Positions 44,260 to 53,055 of a stretch of DNA of 64,000 bases are shown here, one piece after another. A program made the position numbers and the translations under genes. The DNA lies in NCBI RefSeq assembly GCF_003144095.1, contig NZ_NSKH01000003.1:258086-322085 (forward strand), given 5' to 3'. Source of the DNA: Streptomyces sp. ICBB 8177 (lineage in GTDB: Bacteria; Actinomycetota; Actinomycetes; Streptomycetales; Streptomycetaceae). The notes under the pieces are model-generated. The model was not told the DNA's origin, ran no database searches, and worked only from the letters and a program-made list of their open reading frames with translations. Numbering within the stretch: position 1 is the first letter of the stretch; every line of letters starts with the position of its first letter.

Positions 44260-45501
44260 TCACGCCGCCACGCGCACCGCCTCGGGACCGCCCAGCGCGA
44301 TCCGCTCCAGCAGGCCCACGGTCGCGGCGGGCGACGGCTGCGCCGCGATCTCGGCGCGTAGCGCGGCGGCGGCCTCGGCGAAGGCGGGCTCGGTCACCAG
44401 CCGGTCGACGCAGGCGCCGATGACCTCGGGGTCGTCCTGGTCCGCGAAGTCGGGGATCAGGCCCGCGCCGAAGTCCGCGACGCGTTCACCGATCTCGGCG
44501 GTCACCGGTATCCGCGGCAGCACCAGCTGCGGCGTCCCGACCGCGGCGGCCGTGAGACCCGTGCCCGAGCCGCCGTGGTGGACGACGGCCGCGCAGGTGG
44601 GCAGCAGGGCGTTCATGGGCACCGACTCGGCCACCCGCACCCCGGACGGCAGCCCGCCGAGGTTCCCTGCCTGCCCGGGGCCGACCGCGAGCACCACCTC
44701 GACGTCCCGCGCGACCAGCGCGCGCAGTGTACGGCCGACCATCTCCGGCAGCTCACCGGGACGCACCTTGGTGCTGGAGATCCCGGAGGTCACGCACACC
44801 CGCGCCGAGCGCCCCCGCTCATGCACCCAACCGGGCACCAGACCGGGCCCGTTGAACGGCGTGTAGCGCATCGCGAAGCGCTTCGTCGGCAGCGGGTCAG
44901 GCAGCCGCATCGACGGCGGGCTCGGGTCCAGCCAGCCCACCGGACCGGCCTGCGGATCGGCGCCGAAGCGCTCGAAGAGCCGCGTGTAACTCTCCAGCGG
45001 CGCGCCTCGCAGCCCGGTCAGCTCCACCCGCATCACCGTGGCGCTGCCCCAGGTGTGCCCCAGCGCCGGCACCCCGGTCGCGGCGGCGGCCACCGGACCG
45101 GCGAAGGTCAGGTTGTCGTGCACCACGACGTCCGGCCGCCAGAAGCGGGCGAACGCCACCAGGTCGTCCGACATCGCCTCGGCCACGGTGACCTGCTTGT
45201 CGCCGAGGGCGGCGAGCACGGCGCGCTGCCCGTCGTCCAGGTTCTCCGGGTGCGCCGCCCAGTGCCTCGGCCAGCGGCCCGGCTCCCGCCAGGGGGCGAG
45301 GTCGGCACGCTGCTTGATCTGCTGGACGGCCACGTCGTGGCCCACGGCGACGCCGACGAGACCGGCCCGCGAGACCGCGGGGACGATGGACGGCGGCGCC
45401 GCGATCCGCACCTCGTGCCCGGCCGTGCGGGCGGCCCAGGCGAGCGGGATCAGGCTGTAGAGGTGGGCGGGTTCCGCCCAGGTCGTGAACAACACACGCA
45501 T
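44260..45501 (-). CDS. Antibiotic-type glycosyltransferase (GT1/MGT family)
   Basis: 413 residues, GT-B fold. Starts VLFTTWAEPAHLYSLIPLAW, a form common in glycosyltransferases of aromatic polyketide clusters; nucleotide-sugar binding in the C-terminal half is SVPMNALLPTCAAVVHHGGSG followed by GTPQLVLPRIPVTAEIGERV. The second glycosyltransferase of the cluster, so the product may carry two or more sugars. Likely expressed separately from the SnoaL-like gene behind a strong palindrome at 45535-45556. Confidence 0.93.
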   Translation of the reverse strand: MRVLFTTWAEPAHLYSLIPLAWAARTAGHEVRIAAPPSIVPAVSRAGLVGVAVGHDVAVQQIKQRADLAPWREPGRWPRHWAAHPENLDDGQRAVLAALGDKQVTVAEAMSDDLVAFARFWRPDVVVHDNLTFAGPVAAAATGVPALGHTWGSATVMRVELTGLRGAPLESYTRLFERFGADPQAGPVGWLDPSPPSMRLPDPLPTKRFAMRYTPFNGPGLVPGWVHERGRSARVCVTSGISSTKVRPGELPEMVGRTLRALVARDVEVVLAVGPGQAGNLGGLPSGVRVAESVPMNALLPTCAAVVHHGGSGTGLTAAAVGTPQLVLPRIPVTAEIGERVADFGAGLIPDFADQDDPEVIGACVDRLVTEPAFAEAAAALRAEIAAQPSPAATVGLLERIALGGPEAVRVAA

Positions 45502-45534
45502 GGGATGCCTCCGTAGGATCTCGTACGGGCCCGC

Positions 45535-45556
45535 CGGCGGCCCCGCGGGGCCGCCG
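45535..45556. terminator. 22-bp perfect palindrome between the SnoaL-like and glycosyltransferase genes
   Basis: CGGCGGCCCCG joined directly to its complement with no loop. It lies 34 nt upstream of the glycosyltransferase start on the minus strand and may end upstream transcription or bind a protein. Confidence 0.55.
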
Positions 45557-45623
45557 AACGCAACACGGCAGCGCCTCGGGCGGGGGAGTCCCGGGGCACT
45601 GCCGTGGTCCTTGGGGCCCGGCC

Positions 45624-45780
45624 GCGGCGCCGGATCAGGTCGTCGCGCGTGACGCGGCGCCGGATCAGGCGGTCGCGGGCGATGTGCGGCGCCGGATCAG
45701 GGGCCGCGAGCGATGCGGTGCCGGATCAGGCGGTCGCGGGTGCCGTGGCGTCAGATCAGGTCGTCGCGGGTGATGAGGCG
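45624..45780. repeat. Five tandem ~30-bp repeats grown from the 3' end of the SnoaL-like gene
   Basis: Units starting with GCGGCGCCGGATCAGG begin at 45624, 45654, 45686, 45715 and 45745 (periods 29-32 bp) and continue with GTCGTCGCGxGTGA-like sequence. The last unit includes the final codons and stop (45751-45753) of the gene; in the others the stop has changed. Confidence 0.8.
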
Positions 45781-46194
45781 GTGCTTGACCAGCCACTCGC
45801 CACCCTCGTACACCAGCTCGTCCTCACACGTGGTGCTGGCCTTCACGTACGCCTGGCCGCCGTGCGGGGTCTCGAAGACCAGCGCGTAGCAGCGGGCGAA
45901 CACCGAACCGCCCTCCTGGCGCTCGACGTTGACCATGCCGAGCCAGTGGCGGCGCTGGATGCGGCGCTCGTTGTAGTCGGCGACGACCTGCCCGGCGACC
46001 TTCGCTATCGCCTCACGGCCGACGGTGGGCTCCGGGTGGGCGTTGGCGGCGAAGACGCCGTCGGCGGTGAAGGTCTGCGCCCACTCCTCGACCCGGCCGC
46101 TGTCGAGCAGCTGCATCTGGCGCGCGTAGTACTGCTGCACCTGCTGGTACAGCTCCGCCGAGCCGATGGCCGGTGCTTCCTGCGTCACGGTCAT
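45751..46194 (-). CDS. SnoaL/ActVI-A-like NTF2-fold protein
   Basis: 147 residues of the SnoaL-like NTF2 superfamily: YYARQMQLLDSGRVEEWAQT, FTADGVFAANAHPEPTVGRE and RHWLGMVNVERQEGG. Relatives in aromatic polyketide clusters act as cyclases or in hydroxylation (ActVI-A group). AGGAGAGGACC precedes ATG 46194. It is divergent from the ketoreductase gene, sharing a 241-nt promoter region, so it is likely co-regulated with the tailoring operon. Confidence 0.88.
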   Translation of the reverse strand: MTVTQEAPAIGSAELYQQVQQYYARQMQLLDSGRVEEWAQTFTADGVFAANAHPEPTVGREAIAKVAGQVVADYNERRIQRRHWLGMVNVERQEGGSVFARCYALVFETPHGGQAYVKASTTCEDELVYEGGEWLVKHRLITRDDLI

Positions 46195-46435
46195 GGTGGT
46201 CCTCTCCTGCCTCACGGGTGGTCCGGGAATGTCGGAACCTGACGACTGACGGAGCGTTGGGAACGCGAGCGTGCCGTCCGACGGGTTGTGACGTGGCGTC
46301 GGCCGGAAGCCTCGCCACGCCCCCTCGCGGAACGCTGGACGGCGGACGGAGCCGCGCTGTCCAGCTGTGCTCGATCCCGTCACGAGGCCGCGTCGGCACC
46401 TTGTTCCCCGTCGACAGCCGGAAGGAGCGCACAGC

Positions 46436-47224
46436 ATGAGCAACGAACAGCAGCGCCGCGTGGCCCTGATCACGGGATCCACCAGCGGAATCGGCCTCGC
46501 GGTGGCGAGGACCCTGGGGAATGCGGGCCTGGCGGTGTTCATCTGCTCCCGCAGCGCCGACAGCGTGGAGTCCACCGTCAAGGAACTGCGAAACGAGGGC
46601 ATCGAGGCCGCCGGCACCGCCGCCGACGTCCGCCGCCCCGAGTCGGTCAAGGAGCTGCTCGCCGCCGCCGTGGAGACGTACGGCCGCGTCGACGTCCTGG
46701 TGAACAACGCCGGCCGCAGCGGCGGTGGCGTGACCGCCGGGATCGCCGACGAGCTGTGGTACGACGTCATCGACACCAACCTCAACAGCGTCTTCCTGAC
46801 CACCCGCGAGTTCCTCAACGCGGGCGGCGCGCAGGACCGCGGCTGGGGCCGGGTCATCAACATCGCCTCCACCGGCGGCAAGCAGGGCGTCGTGCTCGGC
46901 GCGCCGTACTCCGCCTCCAAGCACGCCGTCGTCGGCTTCACCAAGGCCCTCGGCCTGGAGCTGGCCAAGACCGGCGTCACCGTCAACGCGGTCTGCCCGG
47001 GCTACGTCGAGACCCCGATGGCCGCCCGCGTGCGGCAGGGCTACGCCGCCGCCTACGACACCTCCGAGGACGCGATCCTGGAGCGCTTCCAGGCCAAGAT
47101 CCCGCTGGGCCGCTACTCCACGCCCGAGGAGGTCGCCGGGCTCGTCGGCTACCTGGCCACCGACACCGCCGCCTCCATCACCGCGCAGGCGCTCAACGTC
47201 TGCGGCGGCCTGGGCAACTACTGA
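46436..47224 (+). CDS. Polyketide ketoreductase (SDR, ActIII-like)
   Basis: 262-residue short-chain dehydrogenase. NADP site TGSTSGIGLAVARTLG, NNAGRSGGG, catalytic Ser in NIASTGGKQG and Tyr158/Lys in APYSASKHAVVG, and the CPGYVETPMAARVRQGYA loop that is typical of C-9 ketoreductases of type II PKS. It reduces one carbonyl of the nascent chain and fixes the first ring. ATG 46436 follows GAAGGAGCG. First gene of a five-gene tailoring operon. Confidence 0.95.
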   Translation: MSNEQQRRVALITGSTSGIGLAVARTLGNAGLAVFICSRSADSVESTVKELRNEGIEAAGTAADVRRPESVKELLAAAVETYGRVDVLVNNAGRSGGGVTAGIADELWYDVIDTNLNSVFLTTREFLNAGGAQDRGWGRVINIASTGGKQGVVLGAPYSASKHAVVGFTKALGLELAKTGVTVNAVCPGYVETPMAARVRQGYAAAYDTSEDAILERFQAKIPLGRYSTPEEVAGLVGYLATDTAASITAQALNVCGGLGNY

Positions 47225-47277
47225 TCCCCCCGAACCCCGATCGCGTTACGTCCTAGTCGAGTTGGAGTTTCCAGACC

Positions 47278-48237
47278 ATGACCGTCACTGAACAGCGGCT
47301 GACGACGCACGAGACCACCCATGCGATCGACGTGGCGGCCCCGGCCCGGGTGGTCTACGGGATCATCGCCGACGTCGAGACCTGGCCGCAGCACTTCAAG
47401 CCCAACGTCCACGTCGAGCGCCTGGAGGAGGAGGCGGGCCTGGAGCGCATCCGCATCTGGGCCACCGCCAACGGCGAGGTCAAGACCTGGTCGTCGGTGC
47501 GCACCCTCGACCCCGAGGCGCGGCGGGTGACCTTCCGGCAGGACGTGTCCACCCCGCCGGTCGCCGCGATGGGCGGCGAGTGGATCGTCACCGCCACCGG
47601 CGAGGACACCAGCCGCCTTCAGCTCAAGCACGACTTCCAGGCCATCGACGACGACCCGGCCAACGTCGAGTGGATCAACAAGGCGCTCGACGAGAACAGC
47701 GGCAAGGAACTGGCCGGTATCAAGGAGGTCGCCGAACTCGCGGACCGGCTCGGCGAGCTGGTGTTCAGCTTCACCGACACCGTGCACGTCGAGGGTGACG
47801 GCGCGGACGTCTTCGACTTCCTCAACCGCTCCGACCTGTGGCCCGAGCGCCTGCCGCACGTCGCCAAGCTCGACCTGACCGAGGACACCCCGGGACTCCA
47901 GGTCATGCGGATGGACACCAGCACCAAGGACGGCTCCGTGCACACCACCGAGTCGGTGCGCGTGTGCTTCGCCCCCGGCCGCATCGTCTACAAGCAGACC
48001 ACCGTGCCGCTGCTGATGACCGCGCACACCGGCGAGTGGCTGATCACCCCCAGCGGCACCGGCGTGGACGTCTCCTCCACGCACACCGTCACCCTGCGCA
48101 CCGACACCATCGAGCGCATCCTCGGCGAGGGGAAGACCACCGCCGACGCGCGCGCGTACGTGCACAAGGCGCTGTCCACCAACTCCGGCGTCACCCTCCA
48201 GCACGCCAAGGCCTACGCGGAGGGCCGTCGTGGCTGA
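47278..48237 (+). CDS. Didomain aromatase/cyclase (ActVII/OxyK type)
   Basis: 319 residues made of two START/Bet v1-like domains: residues ~10-150 (HAIDVAAPARVVYGIIADVE, WPQHFKPNVHVERLE) and ~160-310 (FTDTVHVEGDGADVFDFLNR, WPERLPHVAKLDLTED). Didomain aromatases work with a ketoreductase to dehydrate and aromatise the first ring of reduced polyketides, agreeing with the gene before it. The stop overlaps the ligase start by 8 nt. Confidence 0.94.
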   Translation: MTVTEQRLTTHETTHAIDVAAPARVVYGIIADVETWPQHFKPNVHVERLEEEAGLERIRIWATANGEVKTWSSVRTLDPEARRVTFRQDVSTPPVAAMGGEWIVTATGEDTSRLQLKHDFQAIDDDPANVEWINKALDENSGKELAGIKEVAELADRLGELVFSFTDTVHVEGDGADVFDFLNRSDLWPERLPHVAKLDLTEDTPGLQVMRMDTSTKDGSVHTTESVRVCFAPGRIVYKQTTVPLLMTAHTGEWLITPSGTGVDVSSTHTVTLRTDTIERILGEGKTTADARAYVHKALSTNSGVTLQHAKAYAEGRRG

Positions 48238-49837
48238 GCCGTCGGACGCCCGCGCCCGGGACCTGGCGGCGCTGCCGCCGGTCCCGGCGCGCGTGGACGC
48301 GCTGCTGAGCGAGGCGGCCGCCGCCCACCCGGGCCGCACCGCCGTCATCGCCGAGGGCCGCGGAATCGGCTTCGCGGCGCTGGACCGCAAGGTCACCGCG
48401 GTCGCCTCGGCGCTGCGCGAGCTGCTGCCCGAGCCCGGCGCGGTCGTTGCCACCGCCTCCGTACTGCACCCGGACTTCGCCGTCGCCTACTACGCGGCAG
48501 CGCGCGCCGGACACGTCGCCGCCGTCGTCAACCCGCTGATGCGCGAGGAGGCCCTGCTGCACGTGCTCACGCTCAGCGGGGCACGGGCGGCGTTCGTGGA
48601 CGGCACGGTGTACGAGCGGCTCGCCGCCGTCCGCGACCGGCTGCCCCTGCTGCGCCACGTCGTGCTCATCGGCGCCGCGACGGGGCAGGAGCCGACCATG
48701 GAGACACTCGCCGCGGGTCCCGCGAAGGGCTTCACGCCCGCACCGGTCGAGCCGGACGACGTGGCCGTCATCCAGTTCACCAGCGGCACCACCGGCCTGC
48801 CCAAGGCCGTACGCCTCAGCCACCGCAACGTCACCGTCAACGCGGCGCAGATCGCCGCCGCCCACAAGCTCGACGGCGACGCGGTGGCCGTCAACCACCT
48901 GCCCACCTACCACCCCATGCACCTCAACTCGGCCTTCCGGGCGGGCGCGACGCAGGTGCTGTTCGCCGGGCCGGACCCGGCCGAGGCGGTGGCCGCCGCC
49001 AACCGCTACGGCGCCACGCACTTCTACAGCCTGCCGGTGCGCCTGGCCCGGCTGGCCGCCGACCCGTCGCTGGAAGGGCTGCGGCTGACCACCGTGAAGC
49101 GGATCGCCTCCGGCGGCTCCGGCCTGCCGGTACCGGCCGCGCGCCGCCTGACGCAGCGGTTCGGCATCCCGGTCTTCCAGGGCTACGGCCTCGCCGAGAC
49201 CGCGCCGCTGACCCACAGCGACGACCCCGACCACCCGGTGCACGGCTCGGTCGGCACCCCGGTCGCGGGAACCGAGTGCCGGGTCGTGGACATCGACACC
49301 CGCGCCGTGCTCACCGAGCCGGACGCGGTCGGCGAGATCCAGCTGCGCGGCCCGCAGGTCATGCTCGGCTACCTCGGCGGCCCGGACGGCACCGGCCTGG
49401 AGCCGGACGGCTGGTTCTCCACCGGGGACGCGGGACGGGTGGACGGCGACGGGCGGCTGTTCCTCGTCGACCGGCTCAAGGACGTCTTCAAGTGCGACAA
49501 CTTCCTCGTCGCGCCCTCGGAGGTGGAGAGCGCGCTGCTCGGGCACGCCGCGGTGCGCGAGGCCGTCGTCTTCGACCTGCCGGACCCGTTCAGCACCGCG
49601 GTCGCGGGCGCGCTGCTGGTGCTGCGCGCCGGGGCCTCGCTTGAGGGCGTCCTCGAAGAGGTCAACTCCCGGCTCCCGTACTACCAGCAGGTCCGCTACG
49701 CCGAGACGGTCGAGACGATCCCGCGCTCGGGCAACGGAAAGATCCAGCGCCGCATGCTGCGCGACCAGCTCATCGAGCGCGGCGCGTGGCAGTCCGTTCC
49801 CGGCGTCCCCGCCATTCCTGAAAGGGCATCAGCATGA
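48230..49837 (+). CDS. Acyl-CoA ligase/AMP-dependent synthetase of the polyketide cluster
   Basis: 535 residues of the ANL superfamily: VAVIQFTSGTTGLPKAVRLSH (P-loop), FQGYGLAETAPL (A5), GWFSTGDAGRVDGDGRLFLVDRLKD (A7-A8) and catalytic Lys in RSGNGKIQRRML. Similar ligases (OxyH type) occur in tetracycline-like clusters, with role unclear; they may activate a starter acid. GTG 48230 overlaps the aromatase gene, and the stop overlaps the next ATG (ATGA). Confidence 0.9.
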   Translation: MAEPSDARARDLAALPPVPARVDALLSEAAAAHPGRTAVIAEGRGIGFAALDRKVTAVASALRELLPEPGAVVATASVLHPDFAVAYYAAARAGHVAAVVNPLMREEALLHVLTLSGARAAFVDGTVYERLAAVRDRLPLLRHVVLIGAATGQEPTMETLAAGPAKGFTPAPVEPDDVAVIQFTSGTTGLPKAVRLSHRNVTVNAAQIAAAHKLDGDAVAVNHLPTYHPMHLNSAFRAGATQVLFAGPDPAEAVAAANRYGATHFYSLPVRLARLAADPSLEGLRLTTVKRIASGGSGLPVPAARRLTQRFGIPVFQGYGLAETAPLTHSDDPDHPVHGSVGTPVAGTECRVVDIDTRAVLTEPDAVGEIQLRGPQVMLGYLGGPDGTGLEPDGWFSTGDAGRVDGDGRLFLVDRLKDVFKCDNFLVAPSEVESALLGHAAVREAVVFDLPDPFSTAVAGALLVLRAGASLEGVLEEVNSRLPYYQQVRYAETVETIPRSGNGKIQRRMLRDQLIERGAWQSVPGVPAIPERASA

Positions 49838-50451
49838 CGTACTTCACCGTGGTCAACGTCTTCACCCTCAAGAACCCCGACGAGGCCGAGGCGTTCGAGG
49901 CCCGCTTCGGCACCCATGTGCAGTGGATGCGCGAGCGCGAGGGATTCCAGGCCCACCAGGCGGTACGCCAGGACGACGAGCCGGCCACGTACGTCAACTT
50001 CGGCTGGTGGGACAAGCCGGAGTCGTTCCAGGCGGTCATGGCCAGCGACACCTTCCAGGCGCACGCCAAGGAGTTCCACGAGCTGGTCGACGTGGTCGCC
50101 GACCCGTCGCTGGGCGTCCTGAGCCTCCAGGGGCAGGCGAGCGCGGGCGAGGCGCCGCTGGTGGCGCTGGAGTTCATCGAGGCCAAGGGCGACCAGGAGG
50201 AGTTCGAGGCCGCCTACGCCGCCTACGCGCAGGCCGCCGCGCGTGCCGCCGGCTTCGCCTGGGCCGACCTCGCCAAGTCGCTGTTCACGCCCGGCAAGTA
50301 CACCGCGGTGACCCGCTGGGAGGACCGCGACGGGTTCGCCGCCGCCAAGGCGCTGCCGCAGTACGCGGCGCTGACCGCGCTGGCCACGATCCGCACCGTG
50401 ACCGCCGCCCCGGTGGCCGGCACCCGTACGCCCGAGGGCGCGACGGCCTGA
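49834..50451 (+). CDS. Tandem ABM-type (antibiotic biosynthesis monooxygenase) protein
   Basis: 205 residues with two ferredoxin-like ABM domains. The first (YFTVVNVFTLKNPDEAEAFE, then YVNFGWWDKPESFQAV) is clear; the second (PLVALEFIEAKGDQEEFE, TAVTRWEDRDGFAAAKAL) is weaker. ABM proteins oxidise aromatic polyketides to quinones without cofactor. ATG 49834 overlaps the ligase stop. Confidence 0.88.
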   Translation: MTYFTVVNVFTLKNPDEAEAFEARFGTHVQWMREREGFQAHQAVRQDDEPATYVNFGWWDKPESFQAVMASDTFQAHAKEFHELVDVVADPSLGVLSLQGQASAGEAPLVALEFIEAKGDQEEFEAAYAAYAQAAARAAGFAWADLAKSLFTPGKYTAVTRWEDRDGFAAAKALPQYAALTALATIRTVTAAPVAGTRTPEGATA

Positions 50452-50472
50452 CCGCGGAAGGAGACCGACATC

Positions 50473-51735
50473 ATGGCTGAAGGACACGCGGGGGAGGCCG
50501 TCGACACCGACATCTGCGTGGTGGGCGGCGGCCCGGCCGGGCTGACGCTGGCGCTGCTGCTGCTGAAGTCGGGCGTGCGGGTCGCGGTGGTCGAGCGCTC
50601 CCGGGCGCACCAGCGGGAGTTCCGCGGCGAGATCCTCCAGCCGGGCGCCATGCGGCTGCTGGACGAGCTGGGGGTGCTGGCCGGAGCCAGGACCCGCGGC
50701 TGCCACGAGCACCAGCGGTTCCGCCTGGTGGAGCGCGACCGGGCGCTGCTGGACATCGACTACCGCTCGCTGCCCGCCCCCTACGACCACCTGCTGAGCA
50801 TCCCGCAGGCCCACGTGCTGGACGAACTGCTCCTGCACTGCGGCAAGTTCGAGGGGTTCAGCTACCTGGACGGCAGGCGGGCGGGCGGCCTGGTCAAGGA
50901 CGCGGACGGCCGGATCACCGGGGTCACCGCAGACGGCCCTTCGGGGAAGCTGACCGTCTCCGCGCACTGCGTGGTCGCCGCGGACGGCCGCTTCTCCAAG
51001 ATCCGCAGGCTGGCCGGGATCGAGGCGGGCCGCTCGGACGTCTTCGACCTGGACGTCCTGTGGTTCAAGCTCACCGTCCCGCCCGGCGGTTCGGACCGCG
51101 AACGCGACGTACGGGTCTTCCGCGCCGAGGGCGCCCCGGTGCTCGCGTACGACTCGTGGCCGGACAAGGTCCAGATCGGCTGGACGCTGCCGCACGGCGG
51201 CTACCAGGAGGTCGTGGCCAAGGGCCTGGACCACACCAAGGAGGAGCTGGCGAAGGCGGTCCCGCCCTACGCGGACCTCATCCGCGAGCAGATCACGTCC
51301 CTGAAGGACCTCACCCTCCTCGACGTCTTCTCCGGCCGCGCCGACACCTGGGCGGTGGACGGCCTCGTCCTGATCGGCGACGCGGCACACACCCACAGCC
51401 CGATCGGCGCGCAGGGCATCAACCTGGCCATCCAGGACGCGGTCCTGCTCCACCCGATCCTGGTGGACTCCCTGCGCCGCAGCGACGCGAGCGCCGCGGT
51501 GCTGGGCGCGTTCGAGGAGCGCAGGGCGGCCGACATCGCGACGGTCATGCGCACCCAGCGCATGCAGAGCAAGGCCATGCTGGCGCACGGCGCCTTCGCC
51601 ACGAGGATCCGCCCGAAGCTGGCCGCGATCCTCAAACACACCCCCGCCTACGGCAAGATCCTCCGCAAGATCGCCTACGGCAACCCGGCGATCGCGATCG
51701 CGGGGGAGCTGTTCGTGGACGAGGGAGGCCGCTGA
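50473..51735 (+). CDS. FAD-dependent aromatic hydroxylase (UbiH/PHBH type)
   Basis: 420 residues. FAD motif DICVVGGGPAGLTLALLLLKS at the N-terminus, the DG motif in CVVAADGRFSKIRRL, and the second FAD site GLVLIGDAAHTHSPIGAQGINLAIQDA. Such enzymes hydroxylate aromatic polyketides with NAD(P)H and oxygen. AAGGAG precedes ATG 50473. Last gene of the tailoring operon; imperfect repeats follow its stop. Confidence 0.94.
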   Translation: MAEGHAGEAVDTDICVVGGGPAGLTLALLLLKSGVRVAVVERSRAHQREFRGEILQPGAMRLLDELGVLAGARTRGCHEHQRFRLVERDRALLDIDYRSLPAPYDHLLSIPQAHVLDELLLHCGKFEGFSYLDGRRAGGLVKDADGRITGVTADGPSGKLTVSAHCVVAADGRFSKIRRLAGIEAGRSDVFDLDVLWFKLTVPPGGSDRERDVRVFRAEGAPVLAYDSWPDKVQIGWTLPHGGYQEVVAKGLDHTKEELAKAVPPYADLIREQITSLKDLTLLDVFSGRADTWAVDGLVLIGDAAHTHSPIGAQGINLAIQDAVLLHPILVDSLRRSDASAAVLGAFEERRAADIATVMRTQRMQSKAMLAHGAFATRIRPKLAAILKHTPAYGKILRKIAYGNPAIAIAGELFVDEGGR

Positions 51736-51736
51736 G

Positions 51737-51795
51737 GGCTTGAGTGGTGAGGCTTGAGCGGCGAGGGCTTGAGCGGTGGAGGCTTGAACGGTGGG
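51737..51795. repeat. Four imperfect ~15-bp repeats after the hydroxylase gene
   Basis: GGCTTGAGTGGTGA, GGCTTGAGCGGCGAG, GGCTTGAGCGGTGGA and GGCTTGAACGGTGGG follow one another directly behind the hydroxylase stop. No terminator hairpin is visible there. Confidence 0.7.
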
Positions 51796-51921
51796 GGCGG
51801 CTGGGTGAACACCTGGCCGCCCTCGGCACGTCGACCGGAGCGCCTTCGCGGCACGCGTAATCCGTTCGCCATCCGCATACGACCGTTCCGCCGGTGTCGT
51901 GGCGAACCGAGACTCGTCCTT

Positions 51922-52969
51922 ATGAGGCTCCTCGTGATCGGTGGATCGGTGTTCGTCGGGCGGGCCTTCGCAACGGAGGGGCTGTGCCGCGGCTGGGAGG
52001 TGACCGTCTTCAACCGGGGCCGGACGCAAGCCGATGTGCCGGGCGTCAGCATTCTGCGTGGAGACCGGACGGACGAGGCGGATCTCGCCGCGGTGGCAGC
52101 CGCCGGGCCGTACGACGCGGTCGTGGACGTTTGCGGTTACGTGCCCCGCGAGGTGGCGAAGTCGGCCGCCGCGCTGGCCGGGCGAGCAGGTTCCTACCTG
52201 TTCGTCTCCACGATCAATGTCTACCCCGGCTATCCCGCGCTGCCGACCGACGAGTCGTCCCCGCGCCAGGGCGGCAGCGCCGACGCCGGACCGGAGGACG
52301 GTGACTACGGCTGGCTCAAGGACGGTTGCGAGCAGGCGGTCCGGCAGGCCTTCCCCGGAAGAGTCGTGGTGCTCCAGCCGGGTCTGATCGTTGGGCCGCA
52401 CGACCGGGCCCGGCGCACCACCGCCTGGCTGCGCCGGGCCGCGCGCGGCGGGCCGATGGCCGTGCCCGGTACCCCCGGACCGGCCGCTGCGGGTCATCGA
52501 CGTGCGTGACCTCGCTGCCTTCGGCCTCGACCTGCTCGCCGGCGTACCGAGGCACGAGGTTGAGGACTACACGGTGCCCGGCGCCCCGGACAACGGGAGC
52601 TGGGGCGACTACCTGGACGCCTGCGTGGCCGCCACCGCGGGCCGGGCCAAGCTCGTCTACATCGACGACCGGCTCTTCGTCGAACACGGGGTCGAGCCGT
52701 GGACGGAGATCCCGCTCTGGTTGCCGCCGGGACCTCGATCCGCGGGAGTCTGGGCGGCTTCGTGCGCGAAGGCGCTGGCCGCCGGCCTGCGCTGTCGCCC
52801 GGTCGCGGACTCGGTGCGTGACACCGCCGCCTGGCTGTTCGCGCCCGGCGGTGAACGGGAGGCGTTCGAGGACTACAAGCACTTCAGTGAGTGGACGCCG
52901 TTCCTCCCAGCAGAGAAGGAGCAGGCGATTCTCGCCGCCCACGCCACCGGCTCACATCAGGCCGAGTGA
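51922..52969 (+). pseudogene. NAD-dependent epimerase/reductase, frameshifted
   Basis: Starts at ATG 51922 with LLVIGGSVFVGRAFATEG, a variant Rossmann glycine motif, then VSTINVYPGYPALPTDESS and a YxxxK-like DYGWLKDGCEQA. Coding shifts frame near the C5 run at 52472-52476: the first frame runs into a stop at 52507-52509, while homology continues in another frame (RPLRVIDVRDLAAFGLDLL ... DYTVPGAPDNGSWGDYLDAC) to 52969. The joined product would be ~349 residues, the normal length for this extended-SDR group. One base too many explains it; sequencing error and genuine decay are both possible. Confidence 0.85.
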
Positions 52970-53055
52970 GCACCGCACACGTCGAAGGCGGCAGTGGCCA
53001 GGGGGCTGACTGATGGCGGGCACGCCAGGACGCACCGCGAGCCGCTCCCCCTGGT

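Noticed and set aside
49696..52497. 933-codon minus-strand frame
   Set aside because: Opposite the ligase, ABM, FAD hydroxylase and epimerase genes; composition is shadow-like and no motif was found.
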